Shown: positions 9,729-19,596, counted from the stretch's first letter. The stretch is DNA of 43,508 bases from Bathymodiolus platifrons methanotrophic gill symbiont (GCF_002189065.1 NZ_BDMN01000127.1:1-43508), one strand, 5' to 3'. Notes: generated from the sequence alone by a model not told the origin. Program-made: numbers and translations.

Positions 9729-10481
9729 TTAAGCTAAGTCTTTTTTAAGTAGTTTAGTTAAAGCTTCAACTTCGATGTTTACAACACCCATGATCGCTAG
9801 AGCCGCCCATCCGAAGAATACGAAGCCGTAGTGAAGAGGTGCAACAAACAATTCTTCCATAAACCAGAAAGTGTGTCCCCACTCATTCAAGCCAACATTT
9901 GGTAGAATCATGAAAGGACCAATTACTGATACCATATACATTAAAGATAGACCTTCTTGGTAAGCAGGTAATCTTGTTTTTGCATATAAGAAAGCAGAAA
10001 CACCAGTGATGATGTAAATTGGATATGACAAGTAGAACTCGATGATGTGACTAGGTGTAAAGTCAGTATCACGAACAATAGTTTGATGCCATGTACCATC
10101 TTGCTCTGTGAAGTATGAAGCTCCCCAGTAGATAGCCCAACCGTACATTACTAACCATGTCCAGTGAGTGAAATGTCTTCTTAACTCTTCACGTGGAGTG
10201 ATAGACATAACGTTACGATCACGAGTTTTCCAGATATATCCCCATAGCGTAGAAGCGATTACCACTTCTAGTACTAATTCGATATACAGCATATTCATCC
10301 AATATGTTTCGAACTCAGGTGCGAATGAATCTAAACCAGCAGACCATCCGTAAACACCTTCGTACCAACGAATAAATGAATAGAACACTAAATACAACAT
10401 CCAACCTGCAATCAGGTTAGTTTTGTTTAGTAGTGGTGCTTCTGAAGCATCAGCTTTCACTGAATCAGTTGTAGCAGCCAT
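9729..10481 (-). CDS. pmoC: Particulate methane monooxygenase subunit C
   Basis: The membrane subunit that carries a copper site of pMMO. It has 250 residues and about six helices. The D-x3-H-x12-H metal motif is complete (Asp128, His132, His145, within DGTWHQTIVRDTDFTPSH), corresponding to Asp156/His160/His173 of Methylococcus PmoC. The ATG has a canonical GGAGG 7 bases upstream. It is the first gene of pmoCAB, with a sigma70-type promoter about 110 bases upstream. No pmoD or second pmoC copy is in the window. Confidence 0.98.
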   Translation of the reverse strand: MAATTDSVKADASEAPLLNKTNLIAGWMLYLVFYSFIRWYEGVYGWSAGLDSFAPEFETYWMNMLYIELVLEVVIASTLWGYIWKTRDRNVMSITPREELRRHFTHWTWLVMYGWAIYWGASYFTEQDGTWHQTIVRDTDFTPSHIIEFYLSYPIYIITGVSAFLYAKTRLPAYQEGLSLMYMVSVIGPFMILPNVGLNEWGHTFWFMEELFVAPLHYGFVFFGWAALAIMGVVNIEVEALTKLLKKDLA

Positions 10482-11017
10482 TATTACCTCCTAAAAGTAA
10501 ATATTAAATCTCTCGACAAAGTCGAAAGCATTATTACATCCTGTAACATCACTATTAATGATGACACCATTCCATTTGAGTGTTGCTAAGTTTATCAACT
10601 TTACACTTCATGTCAAGAAAATCTACACCGTCGCTAACGTTGAGTCGATACTAATATTTTCAAATAGCTGATTTCCCTAATATATTAAAATCCGTTTTTA
10701 CTTAAATATTATTTAAAGCCTGCCTTAATACTCCGCCATACATGCTATACAAACACCTGATTCGAATTTAAATCTACAGAGACTTTGTAATTCACTTATT
10801 AGCTATAAGTGCCACTCTACCTCAGCATTTAACAGCTGACTGCACACTATTAATACAAAAACCTTTCGGTCCTAACTATTTTAATTATGCAGTAGAAGGC
10901 ACTACATGATTTACCCACTGATACTCGAGCACATAAAATGTTTCCCCTTCCCAGCATCCTCTCGCCAGTTTTTTCTGTTAGAATGGCCGCACTCTTTATT
11001 TTTATTTTGACTTAAAC
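10482..11017. other. 536-bp intergenic region between pmoC and a divergent small gene
   Basis: It holds the pmoCAB leader and promoter (10482-10616). Beyond these I see AT-rich sequence with one 7-bp hairpin, CACTTAT/ATAAGTG (10793-10811), and no open frame of note. The promoter of the rightward gene at 11018 must lie in the last ~100 bases; I could not fix its boxes. Confidence 0.5.
10589..10616 (-). promoter_or_regulatory. Probable sigma70 promoter of pmoCAB
   Basis: On the minus strand TTGACA, 16 bases, TAAACT. The -35 box is a perfect consensus match and the -10 box is fair. The predicted leader of about 100 nt contains three short hairpins (CATCA/TGATG, TTACA/TGTAA, CGAC/GTCG) before the pmoC ribosome-binding site. 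Confidence 0.6.
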
Positions 11018-11458
11018 ATGCAAAAGAAACTTGTTCCCCTTATATTTTTAGCTGGACTTGTTGCCCTAATCCTTTTTCAAAACAAAGCTGTTATGCCACT
11101 TGTTGAAAAGATTGCAGCTTCTGATCTTTTTCTTGTTGATACTGACGATCAAGGCAGCAGAATTGCATCTTCAACATCCATGACTAATTACGCATTTATG
11201 CATTGCAATAAAGAAATTAGAGATGAAATTGAGAGTGACAAACAAATCACTTTCCCATCCGAACCCTTGCAGCCCTGGTCTTTAGGAAACTATAAATATA
11301 TCATCAATGCTGAAATTGAACTAAGCGAAGAAGACGGAACATCTTTTTTTAAAAAATATGCCTGCCATATTCAGTATGACAATGGCTCAGACATGGAAGG
11401 CGTTATGGATTCTGACAATTGGAGCCTTAATGGCCTGTCTGGAATTTCAGGGCTTTAA
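11018..11458 (+). CDS. Membrane-anchored hypothetical protein
   Basis: Unrecognised, 146 residues. The N-terminus MQKKLVPLIFLAGLVALILFQ is a positively charged start and one hydrophobic helix: a signal anchor, or a signal peptide without an obvious AxA site. The rest is an acidic, soluble, presumably periplasmic domain with two cysteines (CNKEIRDEI and YACHIQYD) spaced to form a possible disulfide, and a final segment rich in Gly, Ser, Asn and Asp. It stands alone, divergent from pmoCAB and convergent with ald. The composition and the charged C-terminal domain look like a real gene. Confidence 0.65.
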   Translation: MQKKLVPLIFLAGLVALILFQNKAVMPLVEKIAASDLFLVDTDDQGSRIASSTSMTNYAFMHCNKEIRDEIESDKQITFPSEPLQPWSLGNYKYIINAEIELSEEDGTSFFKKYACHIQYDNGSDMEGVMDSDNWSLNGLSGISGL

Positions 11459-11466
11459 GCATATTA

Positions 11467-11494
11467 AGGTGATTTCTGTCAAAGAATATCACCT
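11467..11494 (-). repeat. Solo copy of the TTCTTTGACAGAAA terminal repeat
   Basis: A 28-bp palindromic site, AGGTGAT...ATCACCT, around the core TTTCTGTCAAAGAATA. The same 16-bp core occurs exactly at 23596-23611 and 33459-33474; at 33.4 kb it forms one terminus of a 467-bp element. It lies in the short gap between two convergent genes, where it could also act as a terminator-like hairpin. Confidence 0.7.
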
Positions 11495-11518
11495 AAGCGG
11501 TGACTGGTTTTTCTGAGC

Positions 11519-12631
11519 CTACGCCCATATTTCATTTATTGGCGTATAGCTTTCAAGTAAATTTAAGCTAGTTGCAACTTGCTTATTTGTAATTCTTGAT
11601 TTGTAGATGTTGATTGCTTTAGCGGATATTTCCTGTAAATGAAACGCAGATACACCCGTTTCAGCCAATTGCTGAATATATATTAAAGTTTCCGAGCACA
11701 AAGCTATCGTAGCAGTACGCGGATAGGCCCCCGGCATATTTGCAACACAATAATGAATTACTCCATATTGTTCATATATGGGATTATCATGCGTTGTCGC
11801 TCTTGATGTTTCAATGCAGCCGCCCTGATCTATACTAACATCGACGACAACCGCTCCTTTACACATGGATTTAACCATTTCCTCAGTTACAACATAAGGA
11901 GCCTTTGCTCCTTTATTTAGTACTGCCCCAATGACTAAATCTGCATCTAAACAATTTTTTGCAATTGTTTTCTTTTCTGAATACAAATATTCAATTCCTT
12001 TTAGTTCACCAGTCTTCTGCAGACCTACTTTAGAGTTTGTTAAACCAGCCTGAAACACATTAGCACCCATGCTATTTAATGCACGGGCAGCGTGAAAACC
12101 TACTACCCCATCACCTATCACTAGCACTTTCCCATGCCGCTTACCCAGGACTGATCCCAGCTGCACACCATTTCCATGATTAAATTTGGCCAAATAATAG
12201 GATCCAACTAAAGCAGCCATATTCCCCGCTATCGCACTCAACGGAGCCAATAGAGGCAAATCACCTTGCCTGTTCTCTAGTGTTTCATAAGCTATAGCCG
12301 TTGTTCCGCTCTCTAACAAGCGATAGGTTAACTCTTTTTCAACCCCCGCCAAATGTAAGAAAGTAAATAATAACTGCCCCTGCAAATAATTATATTCAGA
12401 ATTTAATGGCTCTTTTACCTTGACCACCAACTGTGCCGCCCAGGCTTCCTTAGCTGAAACAATTCTTGCACCAGCCTGTTCATATTCAATATCCAGATAG
12501 GCCGAACCAATTCCTGCACCACGTTCCACTAAAACTTCATGTCCTGCAGTTACTAGCTTAATAACTCCCGATGGAATAATTGCAACACGGTACTCCTATA
12601 TTTTAATTTCCTTTGGCACACCAATAATCAT
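11519..12631 (-). pseudogene. ald: Alanine dehydrogenase with in-frame amber stop at codon 12
   Basis: NAD-dependent L-alanine dehydrogenase (pyruvate + NH4 to alanine), an ammonia-assimilation route known in methanotrophs. From the ATG at 12631 the frame reads MIIGVPKEIKI, then TAG (12596-12598), then EYRVAIIPSGV and on without a break to 11519. The stop replaces a residue that is usually Asn in KEIKNNEYRV. Everything else is normal: the substrate lysine in VKVKEPL, the histidine in FLHLAG, the Rossmann GDGVVGFHAARA and DVSIDQGGC. A GTG at 12529 could restart translation (336 residues), but the product would lack Arg15 of the pyruvate site and the first strand of the fold. It is therefore recently inactivated, or read through, or a base error. 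Confidence 0.85.
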
Positions 12632-12775
12632 TAGTTTACTCTTTCATTCATTTCTTTACCGAAACAGATGCACTCCATTAGCACTTTTCTGGAGTACTCC
12701 TGAATCCGCTTGACTCACTTCTGCCGACCTACTATCTAATGCCTTATTTTAGTTAAATTAATTTACCTTGGGGCG

Positions 12776-13264
12776 TTAGTATTGATCGTATGCTTTATAA
12801 AGTGTTATCTGCCCATCCTTATCAAAAGCAACAACATTAAAAGGTGCTTTCTTACCCCCCATTTCCATACCTGGAGTGCCGGCTACCATACCAGGTACTG
12901 CTAATCCTTTAATTTCTGGTTTATTGAGTAGCATGGCTTTAATATCATTAGCAGGTACATGCCCTTCAACAATATAACCATCGATAATTGCTGTATGACA
13001 AGAGGCTAATGAGTTATTTATGCCGTATTTATCTTTGATATGCTGCATATCTTCGAGTACATTATCATGCACATTAAAACCATGCGCCTTCAAATGATCC
13101 AGCCATTTACCGCAACAGCCACAAGTAGGACTTCTATACACCACAATATCCAATGAACTGTCTTTCATCGCAACAACTGGCGTATCCCAGATACTTTCTG
13201 CCTGACTTACATTAAAGCCAAGAATACTGATTGCAAACATTGCTATTAGTAATTTTTTCATCAT
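12776..13264 (-). CDS. DUF411 secreted metal-binding protein
   Basis: About 162 residues. A signal peptide (MKKLLIAMFAISILGFNVSQA) is followed by a thioredoxin-like DUF411 domain with SPTCGCCGKWLDHLKAHGF, a conserved His in LASCHTAIIDGYIVEGHVP and a Met-rich loop (PGMVAGTPGMEMGG). DUF411 proteins are often linked to copper or other metal resistance; periplasmic copper handling would suit a pMMO organism, but the exact role is unknown. ATG codons at 13264 and 13261 and a GTG at 13267 compete as starts. It follows hemE within a few bases, so the two are probably one transcript. Confidence 0.88.
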   Translation of the reverse strand: MMKKLLIAMFAISILGFNVSQAESIWDTPVVAMKDSSLDIVVYRSPTCGCCGKWLDHLKAHGFNVHDNVLEDMQHIKDKYGINNSLASCHTAIIDGYIVEGHVPANDIKAMLLNKPEIKGLAVPGMVAGTPGMEMGGKKAPFNVVAFDKDGQITLYKAYDQY

Positions 13265-13269
13265 CACTT

Positions 13270-14334
13270 CTACTTATGATATGGCTTACTTAAATCATGT
13301 ACCGCATCAACCATTGCTTTAACATGTTCAGGATTAATATCCGGCAAAATACCATGCCCTAAATTAAACACATGCCCTGATCCAGAACCATATTTTTCTA
13401 GTATAGTACCGACTTTAGTCCTGATCACATCAGGATTAGCATACAGAGTGATAGGATCCATATTTCCCTGCAGAGCGACACGCCCTCCTACTCTTGCCCG
13501 TGCTTGCTGTATATCTGTTTGCCAGTCCAGCCCGAGTGCATCGTAGCCTATGTCAGCCATTAATTCTAGCCATTGTCCGCCACCTTTAATAAACAAAACT
13601 GTAGGTATTTGTTTACCACCTTGCGTAGTATTTAACAATGAACGGACTTGTTCTGCATATCGCAGAGAAAACTCTAAATATTCTTCTGTACCTAAAGCGC
13701 CTCCCCAGGTATCAAAAAGCATAACCGCTTGTGCACCAGCGGCTATTTGCGCATTTAAGTAAGCTGCGACTGATTGCGCTAATTTATCTAGCATTTTATG
13801 CATCAACATAGGCTGCTCAAACATCAAACCTTTTACTTTAGAAAAGGTTTTACTGCTACCACCTTCTACCATATAGGTTGCCAGGGTCCATGGGCTACCT
13901 GAAAAGCCAATTAATGGCACACGCCCTTGCAGGTTTTTTCTTATCAGACTCACAGCATCTACAACATATTTCAATTCTAGTTCAGGATCTGGAATTGGTA
14001 ATTTTTCTATATCTGCTGCACTACGTACTGGATTTTTAAAACGCGGCCCTTCTCCTTCACTAAAATACAGCCCCAAGCCCATTGCATCTGGAATAGTTAA
14101 AATATCTGAGAACAAAATAGCTGCATCAAAATCAAACCTCTCCAATGGCTGCAATGTCACTTCACATGCTAGCTCAGGATTGGTACATAGATTCATAAAG
14201 CTACCTGCTTGAGATCTTATTTCCCTATATTCAGGCAAATACCGACCAGCCTGGCGCATCATCCATATTGGCGTCTTATCTACTGACTGCTTCAATAGTG
14301 CTCGAATAAATCTATCGTTTTTTAAATCACTCAT
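13270..14334 (-). CDS. hemE: Uroporphyrinogen decarboxylase
   Basis: Cytosolic heme-pathway enzyme that converts uroporphyrinogen III to coproporphyrinogen III. At 354 residues it is full length. Signature 1 [16 protein letters not shown] (near residue 22-37) and signature 2 [17 protein letters not shown] are present, as is the catalytic Asp region [16 protein letters not shown] and the C-terminal [10 protein letters not shown]. It heads a two-gene unit with the DUF411 gene. HemW, also in this window, works on heme handling but is not linked. Confidence 0.97.
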   Translation of the reverse strand: MSDLKNDRFIRALLKQSVDKTPIWMMRQAGRYLPEYREIRSQAGSFMNLCTNPELACEVTLQPLERFDFDAAILFSDILTIPDAMGLGLYFSEGEGPRFKNPVRSAADIEKLPIPDPELELKYVVDAVSLIRKNLQGRVPLIGFSGSPWTLATYMVEGGSSKTFSKVKGLMFEQPMLMHKMLDKLAQSVAAYLNAQIAAGAQAVMLFDTWGGALGTEEYLEFSLRYAEQVRSLLNTTQGGKQIPTVLFIKGGGQWLELMADIGYDALGLDWQTDIQQARARVGGRVALQGNMDPITLYANPDVIRTKVGTILEKYGSGSGHVFNLGHGILPDINPEHVKAMVDAVHDLSKPYHK

Positions 14335-14592
14335 GTTATGTATTAGTCCTTTTACTATTAAACTTGAATAAGATACACCTTACACAAATTCCAGATATTT
14401 GTTTTGAAAACAGGGCGTAACTGCCGTCTACCACTATTGTTTAATTAACGGACATAATCACGCCATTAATAATTAAACGAGGCTTATGAAGTACATTTTG
14501 AATTGGTATTGCTTAAAACATCCAAAACACCAAACTTTGAATCAAAAATTTCTTGTTTTTAACTACCCCACTCCAAAGAGTTATTTAGATAA

Positions 14593-15678
14593 TTAATCTC
14601 GCCCGTAGTTATTTAAAGTTGCCAGTAAAGCAGTTTTATCTACGCTTATAGGTAAACTCGCTTCACCTATTTTTTTAAGTAAAATTAGGCGTATATCTCC
14701 ATCGGCATTTTTTTTGTCTACAGCCATTAATTTTATAAATTCCTGCGCGGATAAATCTGTAGGCGGCTGCGTGGGCAATCCCGCCTTTTTAAAAAGTGTC
14801 ACTATTCGTTTTACATCAGCTTCATCCAACCAGCCTAAACGCTTTGACAAATCTGCTGCCTGACACGTCCCAATCGCAACAGCTTCACCATGTAAATAGC
14901 GGCCATAACCCATTCCAGTCTCTATTGCATGACCAAAAGTATGACCTAAATTTAGTATCGCTCTAATACCCGATTCTCTTTCATCACTAGCCACAATTTC
15001 TACCTTATTGCGGCAAGATTGTTCAATAATAATCGTTAATGCCTCTTCATCCCTGCTTAATATTTTTTCGATGTTGTCTTCTATCCACGTAAAGAACTCA
15101 GCATCCCGAATCAAGCCGTATTTAATGACTTCAGCTAAGCCTGCCGAAAACTGCCGGTCATCCAGCGTCTGTAGTACATTGACATCAATAATGACACATT
15201 GAGGCTGATAAAAAGCACCAATCATATTTTTACCTAACGCATGATTAACCCCTGTTTTTCCTCCTACAGAAGAGTCAACCTGTGCTAACAAAGTTGTAGG
15301 TATCTGAATAAAAGGGATTCCACGCTGGTAACAGGCAGCAGCAAAACCACTGATATCGCCTACTACACCACCACCCAGAGCAATGAGTGTTGCATTCCTG
15401 CTAAATCGATTATTCAACAAAGTGGAAAAAATAATGTCCATCGTTGCCAGTGTTTTGTACTGCTCGCCATCAGGTAACACTACAACTTCTACTTGATATT
15501 GCTGTAAATGAGCTGTTACTTGCTGCAAATACAGGGGAGCAATAGTCTCATTAGTTACAATCACCACTTGCTTCGATTTTATATGTTGAGTCAATAACTC
15601 AGGTTTACTCAGGTTACCCGCCCCCATATATATTGGATAACTTCTATCACCCAGCTGAACCTGCATGGTATTCATCAT
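14593..15678 (-). CDS. aroB: 3-Dehydroquinate synthase
   Basis: Second shikimate-pathway step, NAD- and metal-dependent cyclisation of DAHP. It has 361 residues, with ALGGGVVGDISGFAAACYQRGI (NAD site), IPTTLLAQVDSSVGGKTGVNH and the metal-ligand region LNLGHTFGHAIETGMGYGRYLHGEAVAIG. The ATG overlaps the aroK stop (TAATG), so translation is coupled. It is the last gene of the hemW-pyrE-pil-aroKB string and remains intact although the pil genes upstream are broken. Confidence 0.97.
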   Translation of the reverse strand: MMNTMQVQLGDRSYPIYMGAGNLSKPELLTQHIKSKQVVIVTNETIAPLYLQQVTAHLQQYQVEVVVLPDGEQYKTLATMDIIFSTLLNNRFSRNATLIALGGGVVGDISGFAAACYQRGIPFIQIPTTLLAQVDSSVGGKTGVNHALGKNMIGAFYQPQCVIIDVNVLQTLDDRQFSAGLAEVIKYGLIRDAEFFTWIEDNIEKILSRDEEALTIIIEQSCRNKVEIVASDERESGIRAILNLGHTFGHAIETGMGYGRYLHGEAVAIGTCQAADLSKRLGWLDEADVKRIVTLFKKAGLPTQPPTDLSAQEFIKLMAVDKKNADGDIRLILLKKIGEASLPISVDKTALLATLNNYGRD

Positions 15679-16205
15679 TAATTTACTTTACTCATATATT
15701 CTTTAAGAATTTCTTTCACAGCCGCCTTGCTTTGTATTTGACCGCTATCAATAACAAAATCAGCACAAGACAAATACAATGATTCACGCTCATCTAATAT
15801 AGATTGTATTTTTTCTCTGGGGCTATCAACATTTAACAAGGGCCTTTGAGTATTTCGCGAAGTACGATCAAGGATTCTATCGACTGAGCACTGCAAATAA
15901 ACGACAAAACCGTTTTCTTGTAATCGCTGTCTATTATCTGCATTTAAAATGACCCCGCCACCTGTAGCTAGCACTATATCTTCCAGCTCTGTTAGCTCAT
16001 TAATCATTTTATTTTCTCTAACTCGAAAGCCCTTCTCTCCTTCAAATTCAAAAATAGTAGCAATATCAACGCCTGTTATATCCTCGATGGCTTTATCACT
16101 ATCATAAAACGGCACAGCCAAGGATTTTGCCAATAAACGACCTACCGTTGTTTTCCCTGCACCCATCAAACCAATTAAATATATATTTTTTTTATTCATT
16201 AACAT
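15678..16205 (-). CDS. aroK: Shikimate kinase
   Basis: Phosphorylates shikimate with ATP. 175 residues with Walker A GLMGAGKTTVGRLLA, the DSD shikimate-binding motif (FYDSDKAIED), ATGGGVI and the lid arginine RNTQRPLL. Start 16205 (MLMNKKN) or two codons later; no good ribosome site separates them. It lies only 12 bp beyond a strong terminator-like hairpin that follows pilQ, so its expression depends on read-through or a promoter hidden in the decayed pilQ. Confidence 0.96.
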   Translation of the reverse strand: MLMNKKNIYLIGLMGAGKTTVGRLLAKSLAVPFYDSDKAIEDITGVDIATIFEFEGEKGFRVRENKMINELTELEDIVLATGGGVILNADNRQRLQENGFVVYLQCSVDRILDRTSRNTQRPLLNVDSPREKIQSILDERESLYLSCADFVIDSGQIQSKAAVKEILKEYMSKVN

Positions 16206-16216
16206 TTTTTATTCAT

Positions 16217-16245
16217 AAAAAAAGGGGCATTATGCCCCTTTTTTT
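16217..16245. terminator. Bidirectional hairpin between pilQ and aroK
   Basis: A7-GGGGCA / TGCCCC-T7, a 13-bp symmetrical stem with a 3-nt loop and U tracts in both directions. It sits 17 bp after the pilQ stop and 11 bp before the aroK start, inside the ancestral pilMNOPQ-aroKB operon, so it would attenuate aroKB relative to the pil genes. Confidence 0.8.
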
Positions 16246-16262
16246 GTTGTAATTGAAGCTTA

Positions 16263-18449
16263 CTAACGCATTTTCATCGAATCTTTAGTGATTTTAGGAG
16301 TAATAAAGATCAATAGTTCTTTTTTGAACTCATTTTCCGTCGTTTTTCTAAACATCCAGCCAACTAATGGTAAATCTGCAAACCAGGGCACTGAATTAAC
16401 TTCATACAGTGTATCGCCCTCATAAACACCACCTAGAACAACAGTCTCGCCATCTTCTATATGCACACTAGTAGTAATTTGTCGCGTATTAATCGCTACA
16501 CCATCAGGGGTAATCTCTCCAGGCGAGTCCTTAGTAATATATAAATCCATAATTACACTACCACTCGGGGTAATTTGCGGTGTCACTTCAAGAATTATCG
16601 AAGCATCCTGAAATTGAGTCTGCGTTCCATTTTGACTAACCGTCTGATATGGAATTTGTACGCCTTGTTCTATTCTAGCCTGGCAACGATCAGATGTTAA
16701 AACTTTGGGATTGGAAACAAATTCAGCCTTCTTATCATCCTGTAAAGCTGAAATTTCCAGATTCAACACATATTTTGCACCACTCGCCAGCGTCATCCCT
16801 AACGCACCATAAGGATTAGAAGCTGCCAGGTTAGATAATACAGGAGACACTATATCTCCTGGTGTTCCATTCTTAGGATTACTTCCAGTAGTCGCACCCA
16901 CTGAGCCATTAGGACCCACATAAGCTGCGCCAAATTTGACCCCTAATTCCTGAGCAAACCCTTCTTCAGCAATGACAATCCTCGCTTCGATTAGGACTTA
17001 ACGTACTTGCCTGTCTAACTTATCAATCATCTCCCTGATTTCTTCGTGAATTTTACCGGTATCCTTAACAATTAAGGTATTAGTTCGCGAATCAACTATC
17101 GCTGTTCCTCTATTTGATAAAAGTGAGTATCTGTCATTACCCTGCCCCGTACCGCCGCCGCCAATACCACTTTCCCCCGCCTTGGCCACCTGATGAACTT
17201 GCCCCTTGCGATATGGTACAGCCATCAGCACTGATAGAAGACATTCCAAATAAAATATTTCTAAAATTTTCAGCTTTTGCATAATTAACTTGTATATATT
17301 CTGTTTTTAAAGGCTCCAATCGCTCGGCCACCTCTTGTGATTTTAGCTCTTCTTCCTCTAGCTTTAATATTTCAGCTGTTGGAGCTACCAGAATAACATT
17401 CCCCGCCTCTCTTTTAGCCAGACCCTTAGATTTCAAAATAAAGTCTAATGCCTGATCCCAAGGCACATCATTCAAACGCAGTGTAATATTCCCACTAACA
17501 GCATAGAAGCGACAGTGTTAAGTTCGGTAAAATCCGCTAAAATCTGCAAAACAGAACGAATTTCTATATCCTGAAAATTTAATGATAAACGTTCGCCGCT
17601 ATAAGGAAACTTATTCTTGCGCTTCTCTTCTTCCTCAGCTGTTGTAATCGCCCTTATTTCTACGGTTAATAATCCATCCGACTGAAAAGTAGAATACCCA
17701 AATTGACTATCCACCGGCGTGATTAATACTTTTACTTTTGTCCCTATTCTTTTTGCCTCGATCATTGAAACAGGCGTAGCAAAATCAAGAACATCCATTT
17801 TTTTAACGTATGCATCAGGTAACTTAGTGTTTATTCAATCTTTCCAGATCTTTCTTGTGTATTAACCACTGTATTAGGATTGGACAAGGATATTAATAAG
17901 CGCCCCTGGCCTTTCTCTCCTCGACGAAAATCAATTTTATTAATTGCCTGCTCAGGCATTAAGGACGCAAACTCAGTCAGGGGTTTTTTAGTTAATTTTT
18001 TATGACTATCGCGAGCGATTCTACCGGAACTATGAAAGGTAATGATCACTCGGTTCCCAAGCGATTTTACCTTATAATCAACCAGTTTTACTAGGTCAAC
18101 AACTACTCGTAGCCGTCCTCCCGCTTCAACAGCAACAAAACTACTGATACCACCTGCATTTATAATATTTTTTCTGTTTTAAGTTACTTTTGACACCAGC
18201 AAAATCTAATATTATTCTTGCCGGATTATCGGTATGAAATACTTTTGGCTTAGCAACATTGCCTGTCATTTCAAAAGACAATTGCAAGTTATCGCCAGAC
18301 AGCGCATTAAAGTTTACCTCACTAAGCGCGACAGCCTGAGCTTCTACTAAAGAAACCTGCCCCAAAAATAATATGCTTATTGCAACAACACGCAATAAAG
18401 ACCACTGCTTTAAAAAGCTCATACAAAAACCACCTTGCTTAATATTCAT
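16263..18449 (-). pseudogene. pilQ: pilQ secretin, five inactivating lesions
   Basis: Outer-membrane secretin of the type IV pilus. Pieces of one gene lie in order on one strand: signal peptide and first AMIN domain (from 18449, with GGAG before the ATG), second AMIN region, STN/N-domains (LSLNFQDIEIRSVLQILADF), then the secretin domain (NRGTAIVDSRTNTLIVKD, VLTSDRCQARIEQG, PLVGWMFRKTTEN, ELLIFITPKI). I traced five breaks: +1 in an A6 run (18168-18173), -1 near 17834, -1 near 17504, +1 in a G5 run (17174-17178), and an ochre stop replacing a Gln codon in VRQVLIEARIV (16998-17000). Joining the frames gives an otherwise normal PilQ of about 720 residues, so decay is recent but complete. Confidence 0.93.
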
Positions 18450-18462
18450 ATCAATCTCCAGC

Positions 18463-19016
18463 TCATTCAGATAGCGCTATTAATGTCTGGTGCTCACGCC
18501 ATGTACCAGGCTGATCTGGAACAATTTCCACTATTTCTATTGCATCTTGCAAAATACGTAATATGCATCCGTAATTTTTGCCTAAATAATTCCCCTCACT
18601 AACTCGATGAATAGTACCATCACTGGCTTTAATCAAGCCCCATAAAACACTTTTCATTTTCACTGTGCCAACCATTCTCAAGGTATCTAATGAATAACTT
18701 TCCAATTCTTCTTTACGGCGATTAAAATCAGGCTGTATTCCATTTGAAGCAACAGCTTTCGCAGCTAACGTTTCCATGCTCTTTTCAATGGGCTTAAAGG
18801 GATCTCTTAAACCATCAGGGTTAAATAAAAAGCTCCCTACTGGCGGCATTGGTTCTATGGGCCTAACGGATATAGCCTTGATATTTTTTCTTTTTTCTTT
18901 TAATCTTTGTTCTAGCTCAGGATAAGTAACAACAGTGCTCTTCTTTTTACACCCTGCCACCACCAGACCGTCATGCTCAAGGCATACAAGGGCACTATTA
19001 TCTAATACTTTGGCAT
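18463..19016 (-). pseudogene. pilP: pilP, nonsense and frameshift in the signal peptide
   Basis: PilP is a lipoprotein linking PilMNO to the PilQ secretin. From an ATG at 19016 the frame reads MPKY, TAG (19002-19004), IIVPLYALSMTV, then after a one-base loss near 18970 continues in another frame as LVVAGCKKK, a classic lipobox, and the intact PilP domain (SFLFNPDGLRDPFKP, LRMVGTVKMKSVLWGLIK, DGTIHRVSEGNYLGKNYG). Thus the lipoprotein leader is destroyed twice. The domain itself stays open because the frameshift put it in frame with pilO. It should not be exported or lipidated on its own. Confidence 0.8.
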
Positions 19017-19596
19017 CACTTTCTACTTGGCTATTTCCCTCTCGGTAAGTTGTTATTAAGGCACTCATAGCAAGCATATTATTAGCAGGGTTAATTTGAA
19101 TATTCTTAATCGTAACAATTCTTGGTAGTGTCGCAAGACCACTAATAAACAATCCTAACTCACTATATTGACCTATAACCTTAATATTAATGGGCAACTC
19201 GATAACATCCCCTTTATTAATCTTGCCAGCAGGTTTAAATAATTCAAATTCCAGGCCACTAGATAATCCTGTTTGTGAAATATCTATCAATAAACTAGCA
19301 ACCTCTGCTTTAGTAGGCATTAACTTCATCATCTCAGCTAAAGAGGATTGTATTTGTTTGTATTGCTTTTGATGTAACTCTAAATTTTGTGCCATCCTCC
19401 AGGCATACTGATAATTATTCAAGGCATCCGCGACTTCCTTTTTCTCAGTATTTAATTGCGCTACTTTTTCACTGGTAAATTTATAATATCCAAAACTTAC
19501 TATAATTATGAACACCAAGACCCCAGCAGCTACTTTAATCGGCTTAGGCCACGCACCTGCTTCATTTATGTCCCAATTAATTTCAGAAAAATTCAT
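18463..19596 (-). pseudogene. pilO: pilO, reading through into decayed pilP (apparent PilO-PilP fusion)
   Basis: One 377-codon frame. Residues 1 to about 195 are a normal PilO: a short cytoplasmic start, one membrane helix (about 20-40), a coiled coil and a ferredoxin-like periplasmic domain (KLMPTKAEVASLLIDI, GLEFELFKPAGKI, VIELPINIKVIGQY, LPRIVTIKNIQINP). The remaining ~180 residues are PilP. The join runs through the remains of the PilP lipobox (LVVAGCKKK), showing that it arose by a one-base loss rather than by domain design. The ATG overlaps the pilN stop (TAATG). A PilO with a periplasmic PilP tail could in principle fold, but pilM, pilN and pilQ are broken. Confidence 0.75.

Noticed and set aside
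12529-12631. A shorter functional alanine dehydrogenase starting at the GTG at 12529
   Set aside because: It would lack Arg15 and the first beta strand, which the family needs. The upstream sequence is clearly the true N-terminus with a stop in it.
18463-19596. PilO-PilP as a functional fusion protein
   Set aside because: The joint passes through a surviving lipobox and an out-of-frame PilP leader with a stop. The partners PilM, PilN and PilQ are broken.
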